This document shows, piece after piece, positions 57,642 to 64,000 of a stretch of DNA of 64,000 bases (within the stretch, counting starts at the first letter, position 1; each line of letters begins with the position of its first letter). The notes under the pieces are model-generated. The model ran no database searches. It saw nothing but the letters and a program-made list of their open reading frames with translations, and was not told the origin of the DNA. The position numbers and the translations under genes are program-made. The DNA is from Gammaproteobacteria bacterium. Its GTDB lineage: Bacteria; Pseudomonadota; Gammaproteobacteria; SURF-13. Location: assembly GCA_030680605.1 (NCBI GenBank), contig JAUXUQ010000002.1, positions 62,001 through 126,000 on the forward strand, read 5' to 3'.

Positions 57642-58487
57642 ATGCCACGCTCCGCAGAAAGCCTGGTTAAAGGGGCCATAAGTGTTGCATCGCTGCCGGA
57701 AATCTTCATACGCTTGAATGAAGAGGTCAATAACCCTTACAGCAACCTGTCTGACATAGCCGACATCATTTCCGAGGACACGGGTCTGGCAGCCAGAATG
57801 CTGAGGATTGCCAATAGTGCGATGTTCAATTTCCCATCACCAGTCCTCACCATCAGTCATGCCATTACGATTCTGGGGACAAGGCAGCTGAGGGATATCG
57901 TGCTGGCAACCTATGCCATAAAGACATTCAAGGACATTTCGGGTGACCTGGTTAACATGAGATCATTCTGGCAGCATAGCATCGCCTGCGGAATCGCGGC
58001 ACGTGTGCTGGCAACCTACCAGCGTGAGCCTAACATAGAGCGCTTTTATGTGCTGGGGTTGCTGCATGATATAGGCCTGCTTATCCTTTATCAGGAGATC
58101 CCGAGTGTTGCCAGCACAATACTCAAGAAATGCCGCCAAGAAGAATTACTTTTGTATGCCGCAGAGGAGGAGGTGCTGGGCTACAATCACGCCCTGGTGG
58201 GCAGGCTACTGCTCAAGGCGTGGAAACTCCCGGAGTCGGCGCAGGAGGCGGTAGGGTGTCATCATTGTCCGCGGCTTGCCACTTCCTATCCGGACGAGGC
58301 CGCCCTCATACATGTCGCTGACATCCTGGCGACTGCCATGCAAATGGGGGATGGCGGTGAGCACAGGGTACCCCCGATTGAGGCCGAGGCATGGGCGCGC
58401 ATAGGTCTCCAGACCAGCATGATCAATGACATAACCCAGCAAATAGATCTGCAATACAATGATGTCGTAGAGTTGTTTCTTGCCTGA
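57642..58487 (+). CDS. HDOD domain protein
   Basis: The 281-residue protein begins with the HDOD fold: SVASLPEIFIRLNEEVNNP, ISEDTGLAARMLRIANSAMF and SHAITILGTRQLRDIVLATY. It keeps part of the HD-like motif (HDIGLLILYQE, GYNHALVGRLLLKAWKLPE), but HDOD proteins are generally regulators without proven phosphodiesterase activity. It sits between the small PGM-domain protein and a GGDEF-EAL protein, with gaps of one and two bases, so the three are surely one operon under the sigma-28 promoter. Confidence 0.92.
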   Translation: MPRSAESLVKGAISVASLPEIFIRLNEEVNNPYSNLSDIADIISEDTGLAARMLRIANSAMFNFPSPVLTISHAITILGTRQLRDIVLATYAIKTFKDISGDLVNMRSFWQHSIACGIAARVLATYQREPNIERFYVLGLLHDIGLLILYQEIPSVASTILKKCRQEELLLYAAEEEVLGYNHALVGRLLLKAWKLPESAQEAVGCHHCPRLATSYPDEAALIHVADILATAMQMGDGGEHRVPPIEAEAWARIGLQTSMINDITQQIDLQYNDVVELFLA

Positions 58488-58489
58488 CC

Positions 58490-60439
58490 ATGCACCCGAC
58501 AGACAGCAGCAGGGATGAAGTAGTACACCATCTGCAGGAGCGTATTGAGCATCTGGAGCAGGTTAACCGCTGGCATATGCAGGCCCTGGACATGCTGGCT
58601 TCCATGGGCGACATGCACCGAGATGCCAGTCGCAGCCGCACACCCCACTATATATACAGTGTTACCCGCCGACACCTGGCGCGGTTGATTGATTTTGATG
58701 TTACTGCGTTTGTAGGGCTCAACGAGGAAGACTCTTCCTTCGCGCTGGATGATTGTGAGCCACAATCCAGGTTTGAAGAAATTAATCAGGAAGTCGACAG
58801 GCTCATTGATCAGGGGAAATTTGCCTGGGTTCTGAATCGGAATCATCCAGTGGTGCTGAAAGCGGGCGTCAACGGGTCACTGATATTGCTCCACGTACTT
58901 GCTTCAAAAACGCGTGTGCGAGGCGTATTCGTCGGCTTTATGGCTGAGGGCAGCAAATCACCCTCCTCTGTCGTTCTGAACTTCATATCGATCGTGCTCC
59001 ATAACTGTGCTCAGGCCCTGGAAAGTTCGGCGCTTTACAATCTGGTCAGCGCGCACAACAAGGGGCTCAAGAAAATCATACAGCAGCGTACACGTGAGCT
59101 TGAATATCAATATGGGCATGACAGTCTAACCGGCCTGCCTAACAGGCTGCTTTTCCACGACCGAATGAGGCAGGCCATATCGAGTGCTGCACGCTACAAA
59201 AGAATGGTCGCGGTAATGGTTGTCGATCTTGATATGTTTAAGCGCATTAATGACACCCTGGGGCATGAGTCGGGTGACAAGCTGCTTACAGAAGAGGGTC
59301 GGCGCCTGCTCAGGGCAATGGAAGAAACCGATCTTCTGGCCCCGCACGTGAGCGTAACAGTTTCACATCTGGGCGGTGATGAGTTCGGAATTTTGCTGAC
59401 CAGTCTGGGCGATGTTGAGTCCATTCCGCATATAGCCAAGTGCATTATCGAAGCCCTTTCCATGCCGTTGCGCATCAACGGACACGAGATACATGTTACC
59501 AGTAGCGTCGGCATAAGTTTGTACCCTGCCGACGGTGCTGACCCTGAAACCCTGCTCAAGAATGCCAATGCTGCTATGCAGCATGCAAAACAGGATGGCG
59601 GCGACAGATATCTGTTTTATGCCGAGGAAATGAACTCTGCTTCATTGCAGCAACTTTTGCTGGAAAACAGCCTGCGTCATGCTGTTGGGAACAATGAGCT
59701 GATGCTTCATTACCAGCCCAAGGTTGATATCTGTACGGGCAATATCAGCGGTTGGGAAGCCCTTATCCGCTGGCGCCATCCGGACATAGGGGTGGTGCTG
59801 CCAAGCGGGTTCATTCCCATTGCAGAAAATACCGGACTCATAACAACCATCAGCGAATGGGTGTTGCATGCCGCCTGCAGTCAGGCAAAAGTGTGGCTGG
59901 ATGACGGGTTTTCGGATATTTGTATTTCGGTAAACTTGTCGGCCAAACAGTTCCTGCAGAAGAATATGCTTGAGCTTATTGTTTCGATTCTGGATGACGT
60001 CAAGTTGCCAGCGCGCCATCTGGAGCTGGAGATTACCGAAAGTACCATGATGAAAGATATCGAAGCTACCACCGCTACCCTTGATGCCCTGCATAAAATT
60101 GGCGTCAGACTGTCAATCGATGATTTCGGCACAGGTTATTCCTCGCTGAACTATCTGAAGCGCTTCCCCATAGATATTCTGAAGGTTGATCGCTCATTCA
60201 TACGTGATGTCACCTTCAATTCGGACGACGCCGCCATTGTGACGGCCATTATTGCCATGTCCCATAGTATGGGCCTGAAGGTGGTCGCGGAGGGTGTGGA
60301 AACCAGTGAACAGCTCGACTTTTTGCGCTCTATACAATGTGAGGAAATACAGGGCTATCTTTTCAGTGCCGCCGTTCCGGAAGATCAGGCCATCCAGATG
60401 ATGAGATCCGGCAAGCGTCTGCATCATGTGCCTTTGTGA
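58490..60439 (+). CDS. GAF-like-GGDEF-EAL c-di-GMP signalling protein
   Basis: The 649-residue protein has an N-terminal coiled coil and GAF-like sensor (about 10-185), a helical linker, a GGDEF domain (about 205-380; motif HLGGDEF, GGDEF at 295-299) and an EAL domain (about 385-640; EALIRW, NLSAKQF, EITES, DDFGTG, KVDRSF, EGVET). The EAL residues are intact. About eight extra residues (LLAPHVSV) lie before the GGDEF motif, so the usual RxxD I-site is missing from its place. It is last in the sigma-28-driven operon, which links its activity to late flagellar expression. Confidence 0.92.
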   Translation: MHPTDSSRDEVVHHLQERIEHLEQVNRWHMQALDMLASMGDMHRDASRSRTPHYIYSVTRRHLARLIDFDVTAFVGLNEEDSSFALDDCEPQSRFEEINQEVDRLIDQGKFAWVLNRNHPVVLKAGVNGSLILLHVLASKTRVRGVFVGFMAEGSKSPSSVVLNFISIVLHNCAQALESSALYNLVSAHNKGLKKIIQQRTRELEYQYGHDSLTGLPNRLLFHDRMRQAISSAARYKRMVAVMVVDLDMFKRINDTLGHESGDKLLTEEGRRLLRAMEETDLLAPHVSVTVSHLGGDEFGILLTSLGDVESIPHIAKCIIEALSMPLRINGHEIHVTSSVGISLYPADGADPETLLKNANAAMQHAKQDGGDRYLFYAEEMNSASLQQLLLENSLRHAVGNNELMLHYQPKVDICTGNISGWEALIRWRHPDIGVVLPSGFIPIAENTGLITTISEWVLHAACSQAKVWLDDGFSDICISVNLSAKQFLQKNMLELIVSILDDVKLPARHLELEITESTMMKDIEATTATLDALHKIGVRLSIDDFGTGYSSLNYLKRFPIDILKVDRSFIRDVTFNSDDAAIVTAIIAMSHSMGLKVVAEGVETSEQLDFLRSIQCEEIQGYLFSAAVPEDQAIQMMRSGKRLHHVPL

Positions 60440-60524
60440 CAGGGGATGGGTGCAGGCTTGCCTACAGATAGTCGTCTGACAGGGCCTGCTTGAGATGTCA
60501 GATTCGTGTAAGTCGCGCGCACTC

Positions 60525-60553
60525 TGGCCAGTGTCCATTTGCCCCCCTATACT
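60525..60553 (+). promoter_or_regulatory. Possible sigma-70 promoter for hpt-mtnP
   Basis: TGGCCA, 17 bases, TATACT. The -10 is good, the -35 matches 4 of 6. The inferred start is about 25 bases before the hpt ATG. Confidence 0.5.
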
Positions 60554-60583
60554 TCACTACGATGACCTCCGCGAGGAATGCCA

Positions 60584-61141
60584 ATGCCGGTTAATGTAAG
60601 TAAGGCGCTTGATGTTTACGCACATGCCGAGTGTCTGTACGACCAGGCGGCGGTTGAGGCAGCGTTGACGCGCATGGCGGGCGAGATCGCGGATCGCCTC
60701 AAGGGCAGTAACCCCCTGCTCTTGTGCACCATGACCGGTGGTGTGGTGGTGACGGGACATTTGCTGACGCGGCTCGATTTCCCGTTGCAGATCGACTATC
60801 TGCACGCCACGCGCTATGCGAGCAGTACACAGGGCGGTGCGCTACAATGGAATGCACGGCCCGTAACCCCCTTGCGTGATCGCACGGTACTGGTGGTGGA
60901 TGACATCCTGGATGAAGGCAATACGCTGGCAGAGATTTTGGAGTACTGCAAGACGGAAGGGGCGCGGGAGGTGTATAGCGCGGTGCTGGCGAACAAGCTG
61001 CATGACCGCAAATGCGATGTGCACGCCGACTTTGTCGGGTTGACAGTGCCGGACCGCTATGTGTTTGGTTACGGCATGGATTACAAGAGTTACTGGCGCA
61101 ACGCACCCGGCATCTTTGCAGTACGGGAGGAAGATATTTAA
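60584..61141 (+). CDS. hpt: Hypoxanthine-guanine phosphoribosyltransferase
   Basis: The 185-residue protein has the type I PRPP motif VVDDILDEGNTL (105-115) and the N-terminal MTGGVVVTGHLLTRL loop of Hpt-like purine phosphoribosyltransferases. It salvages hypoxanthine or guanine to IMP or GMP. The ATG at 60584 has GAGG at a better distance than the ATG at 60578. The stop is directly followed by the ATG of the phosphorylase gene, which supplies hypoxanthine, so the two steps are probably coupled. Confidence 0.88.
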   Translation: MPVNVSKALDVYAHAECLYDQAAVEAALTRMAGEIADRLKGSNPLLLCTMTGGVVVTGHLLTRLDFPLQIDYLHATRYASSTQGGALQWNARPVTPLRDRTVLVVDDILDEGNTLAEILEYCKTEGAREVYSAVLANKLHDRKCDVHADFVGLTVPDRYVFGYGMDYKSYWRNAPGIFAVREEDI

Positions 61142-61882
61142 ATGACCCAACTGGCCATTATCGGCGGCAGCGGGCTGACCTCGCTGAAAAATCTGGAAGT
61201 CACGCGGCGCGAGGTGGTATATACCCCCTACGGTGAGCCCTCCGGCCCACTGACGCATGGCAGGCTATGCGGCAAGGAGGTGGTATTTCTTCCGCGTCAC
61301 GGCTATGGCCACACCATCCCGCCTCACCTGATCAACTATCGCGCAAATCTGCAGGCACTGCAGCAGATAGGCGTGAAGCAGATCATTGCCATCGCGGCGG
61401 TGGGCAGCATCCGTGCCGACGTGTTGCCGGGCAGTATCGTTATTCCGGATCAGATCGTCGACTATACGTGGGGGCGGGCGCATACGTTTTTCGAGGGTGG
61501 CGAGGTGCCTGTTACACATATTGATTTTAGCCAGCCTTACAGTGCCGAATTGCGTGCATTGCTAATGCGCGGCTGCGCCGACGCCGGGCTGGCATGTAAT
61601 GGTCAGGCGACCTACGGTGCGACACAGGGGCCACGGCTGGAGACCGCCGCCGAGATCAATCGCATGGAGCGTGATGGCTGCGACATTGTGGGCATGACAG
61701 GCATGCCGGAGGCGGGGTTGGCGGCCGAACTCGGGTTGGCCTACGCCTCCTGTGCAGTGGTGGCGAACATGGCGGCGGGGCGGGGCGCGGAGTCCATTTC
61801 CATGGCCGAGATTGAGCACACGCTCAAGCAGGCGATGGAGAACGTGCGCACACTGCTTGAGCATGTGATTCCGCTGACCTGA
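61142..61882 (+). CDS. mtnP: S-methyl-5'-thioinosine phosphorylase (MTAP/PNP family)
   Basis: The 246-residue protein begins [12 protein letters not shown] and contains [52 protein letters not shown] and [10 protein letters not shown]. The text resembles Pseudomonas PA3004, shown to be a methylthioinosine phosphorylase (MTIP), more than ordinary MTA phosphorylase. The reaction would give hypoxanthine and methylthioribose-1-phosphate. The directly upstream hpt can use hypoxanthine. Substrate choice (MTI or MTA) is inference. Confidence 0.87.
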   Translation: MTQLAIIGGSGLTSLKNLEVTRREVVYTPYGEPSGPLTHGRLCGKEVVFLPRHGYGHTIPPHLINYRANLQALQQIGVKQIIAIAAVGSIRADVLPGSIVIPDQIVDYTWGRAHTFFEGGEVPVTHIDFSQPYSAELRALLMRGCADAGLACNGQATYGATQGPRLETAAEINRMERDGCDIVGMTGMPEAGLAAELGLAYASCAVVANMAAGRGAESISMAEIEHTLKQAMENVRTLLEHVIPLT

Positions 61883-61883
61883 C

Positions 61884-62411
61884 ATGGCCGTCAGGGAGGT
61901 CCTGCGTATGGGTAACCCGCTGCTGCTGCAAGTGGCCCAGCCGGTGACCGCGTTTAATACCCCTGATCTCGATGGCCTTATTGCCGACATGTTCGACACC
62001 ATGGCGGCGCGCAATGGCGCTGGACTCGCCGCCCCCCAGATAGGTGTCAGCCTGCGCGTAGTGATCTTTGGTGTGGAGCACAACCCGCGCTACCCGGACG
62101 CCGAGCCGGTGCCGACCACAGCGCTGATCAACCCGGTGATAGAGGTGACGGGTGATGAGGACGACGAATTGTGGGAGGGTTGTTTGAGTGTGCCCGGCAT
62201 GCGCGGCCTGGTGCGGCGCCCAACCCAGGTGCGTTATTCGGGTTTCGACCAGCGCGGCAACCGTATCGAGCGCGAGGTGCGGGATTTCCACGCCCGCGTG
62301 GTGCAGCACGAGTGCGATCATCTCGACGGCATTTTGTATCCGCTGCGCATCGCTGATACGCGCCTGTTCGGTTTTGAGGAGGAGTTGCTGCGGGCCGCAG
62401 ACCGTATCTGA
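61884..62411 (+). CDS. def: Peptide deformylase
   Basis: The 175-residue protein has all three deformylase motifs: [10 protein letters not shown] (45-54), EGCLSVPG (98-105) and QHECDHLDG (141-149), with metal ligands C100, H142 and H146. It removes the N-formyl group from nascent proteins. It starts one base after the phosphorylase stop and overlaps truA by one base (TGATG). Being outside the usual def-fmt context, it may be a second deformylase of the genome. Confidence 0.94.
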   Translation: MAVREVLRMGNPLLLQVAQPVTAFNTPDLDGLIADMFDTMAARNGAGLAAPQIGVSLRVVIFGVEHNPRYPDAEPVPTTALINPVIEVTGDEDDELWEGCLSVPGMRGLVRRPTQVRYSGFDQRGNRIEREVRDFHARVVQHECDHLDGILYPLRIADTRLFGFEEELLRAADRI

Positions 62412-63187
62412 TGCGCATCGCGCTCGGGGTTGAGTATGACGGTACGCGCTTTTATGGCTGGCAGGTACAGCCTGGTACGCGTACGGTTCAGGGGTGTATC
62501 GAGCGGGCCTTGTCGAAGGTTGCCGATCATCCGCTGCGTGTTATTACCGCAGGCCGTACTGATACCGGTGTGCATGCCCTGGGGCAGGTAATCCACTTTG
62601 ACACCGATGCCGTGCGTGAGGAGCACTCCTGGGTCTTTGGTGCCAATGCCCATCTTCCCGATGACTGTGGCGTGGTGTGGGCGCGGCGCGTGGACGACGA
62701 CTTCAGCGCCCGCTTTTCCGCCACGGCGCGGCATTACCGCTATGTGATCTTCAATCGCGCTGTGCGCCCAGGTGCATTTGGCACCCAGGTGAGCTGGTGT
62801 TACCGTCCGTTGACGGTGGAGTGGATGCAGGCTGCGGCGCACCATCTCGTGGGCGAACACGATTTTTCCTCTTATCGCGCGCTGTCGTGTCAGGCGAAAC
62901 ATGCTGTGCGTACGGTGCAGCGGCTGGATGTTGTGCGTCAGGGGGAATTGGTGGTGATCGATATCGTTGCCAATGCCTTTTTGCAGCATATGGTGCGGAA
63001 TATCGCCGGCGTGTTGATGACGATAGGTGCAGGCGAGCGCCCGCCCGAGTGGGCGCGCGAGGTGCTGGAGGCGCGTGATCGTACGTTGGGTGGGGTAACG
63101 GCCACCCCGCATGGACTGACGCTGATGGCCGTGGACTATCCGGCCCGGTTTGGCTTGCCCCGGCCCACCGCAGCCCTGTGTTTTTAG
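62411..63187 (+). CDS. truA: tRNA pseudouridine(38-40) synthase TruA
   Basis: The 258-residue protein begins [18 protein letters not shown] and has the catalytic Asp51 in AGRTDTGVHALGQV, plus FSARFSATARHYRY and HDFSSYRALSCQAK. TruA modifies anticodon-arm uridines. It precedes trpF as in pseudomonads. Confidence 0.97.
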   Translation: MRIALGVEYDGTRFYGWQVQPGTRTVQGCIERALSKVADHPLRVITAGRTDTGVHALGQVIHFDTDAVREEHSWVFGANAHLPDDCGVVWARRVDDDFSARFSATARHYRYVIFNRAVRPGAFGTQVSWCYRPLTVEWMQAAAHHLVGEHDFSSYRALSCQAKHAVRTVQRLDVVRQGELVVIDIVANAFLQHMVRNIAGVLMTIGAGERPPEWAREVLEARDRTLGGVTATPHGLTLMAVDYPARFGLPRPTAALCF

Positions 63188-63279
63188 CTACAATACGGCT
63201 TTGCTCCGGAGCCGTTCCGTGCCCACGTCGGGTCTTCCCCCTTGCAACCCGGGCAATGTGACACTTTTATCGGTTTTAT

Positions 63280-63903
63280 ATGCGCACACGGGTTAAAATC
63301 TGCGGTATTACCCGCCCGGAGGATGCACGCGCAGCCGCCGGACTGGGAGTGGATGCCATCGGCCTGGTGTTTTATGCGCCCAGCCCGCGCGCGGTAACGA
63401 TAGCGCAGGCGCAGGCGATCGTGGGCACACTGCCGCCGTTTGTCACGGTCGTGGGCCTGTTTGTGGATGCCGCAGCGGCTGAAATCGAGGCCGTGCTGCA
63501 GGCGGTGCGTGTAGACACGCTGCAGTTTCACGGATACGAGACGGCCGCACAGTGTGGCGGCTACGGACGGCCTTACATCAAGGCCTTGCGTATGCGCGAG
63601 GGCCTGGATGTGGCGACCAGTGTGCGTGACTTTGCCGGGGCGAGTGGCGTGCTTCTGGACACGCATCACGAGCAGCTTGCGGGCGGTACCGGTGAAGCAT
63701 TTGACTGGGCGCGGATACCGACTGGCCTGGATGTGCCGGTGATACTTGCGGGTGGCCTCATGCCGCAGAACGTGGCGGCGGCGGTGCGGCAGGTGCGGCC
63801 TTACGCCGTGGATGTGAGCGGCGGTGTGGAAGCAACGAAAGGTATCAAGGATCAGCAGAAAATGGCGGCATTCATACAGGCGGTGAACAGTGTCAACGGC
63901 TAA
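63280..63903 (+). CDS. trpF: Phosphoribosylanthranilate isomerase TrpF
   Basis: The 207-residue TIM barrel begins [19 protein letters not shown] with the catalytic Cys in KICG, and has [38 protein letters not shown] and the phosphate loop [15 protein letters not shown]. It isomerises phosphoribosylanthranilate in tryptophan synthesis. It overlaps trpB by 14 bases. A weak TTGCAA-N17-TTTTAT promoter-like pair ends only about ten bases before the ATG. Confidence 0.97.
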   Translation: MRTRVKICGITRPEDARAAAGLGVDAIGLVFYAPSPRAVTIAQAQAIVGTLPPFVTVVGLFVDAAAAEIEAVLQAVRVDTLQFHGYETAAQCGGYGRPYIKALRMREGLDVATSVRDFAGASGVLLDTHHEQLAGGTGEAFDWARIPTGLDVPVILAGGLMPQNVAAAVRQVRPYAVDVSGGVEATKGIKDQQKMAAFIQAVNSVNG

Positions 63904-64000
63904 GGCAGCGGTGCGTGAGGTATTACCCGACGCCAACGGCCATTTCGGGCCGTATGGTGGCCGCTTTGTCGCCGAGACGCTGATGCAGCCGCTCGAAGAA
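63890..64000 (+). CDS. trpB: Tryptophan synthase beta chain TrpB (N-terminal 37 residues, cut by window edge)
   Basis: The GTG at 63890 opens a frame reading [20 protein letters not shown], the TrpB N-terminus, which continues past the window end. It overlaps trpF by 14 bases, so translation is likely coupled. TrpB condenses indole with serine using pyridoxal phosphate. Confidence 0.93.
   Translation, partial: MSTAKAAVREVLPDANGHFGPYGGRFVAETLMQPLEE

Overview
The window looks like a chromosome segment of a motile, rod-type gammaproteobacterium with about 60% GC. The evidence is gene order: flgBCDE / cheR-cheV / flgA-flgM-flgN-PilZ as in pseudomonads and relatives, tig-clpP-clpX-lon-hupB-ppiD, smc-zipA-ligA, initiator tRNA-rimP-nusA-infB-rbfA-truB-rpsO-pnp, and truA-trpF-trpB. 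A CbbY-type sugar phosphatase hints at a Calvin-cycle relative, but no RuBisCO is visible here.

Layout. 1-6955: flagellar rod/hook genes, chemotaxis genes and the FlgM/FlgN checkpoint. It has readable sigma-54 and sigma-28 promoters. 7014-8970: tRNA-Pro, ispB, rplU-rpmA. 9109-17729: tRNA-Leu, trigger factor, ClpXP, Lon, HU, two tRNAs and PpiD (protein folding and quality control). 17908-21610: a DUF3579-like protein, DksA with a long basic tail, CbbY, a pentulose-type kinase and QueF. 21683-27901: smc-zipA-ligA. 27902-30800: a small accessory islet bounded by an imperfect 32-bp direct repeat of the ligA 3' end; it holds a truncated restriction-endonuclease-like gene and a CPA1 antiporter. 30871-35502: ppiC-type lipoprotein, bolA, yciI-like, yciB and mutS on the minus strand. 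35633-44249: initiator tRNA and the translation/RNA-decay operon ending in pnp. 44242-49401: CDGSH protein diverging from FetAB, DUF4124 protein, family-4-like UDG, RimI, RF3. 49470-60439: two GGDEF-EAL proteins, an aspartase-like lyase, a TlpA-like thioredoxin, acylphosphatase, CysG, a cytosolic YkuD protein, NagZ and a sigma-28-driven HDOD/c-di-GMP operon. 60584-64000: hpt, methylthioinosine phosphorylase, def, truA, trpF and the start of trpB.

How the parts connect. The flagellar locus at the left end and the c-di-GMP operon near 57-60 kb carry near-consensus FliA promoters, so the distant operon is probably a late flagellar-class unit. NagZ with a signal-less YkuD protein suggests cytosolic peptidoglycan recycling. 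Hpt with MTIP suggests hypoxanthine salvage from methylthioadenosine. No complete new defence or mobile system is visible. The most unusual structures are the ligA-end repeat and its islet, a short repeat family found at two gene junctions, and the DksA tail. All function calls are made by reading the sequence; no database search was run.
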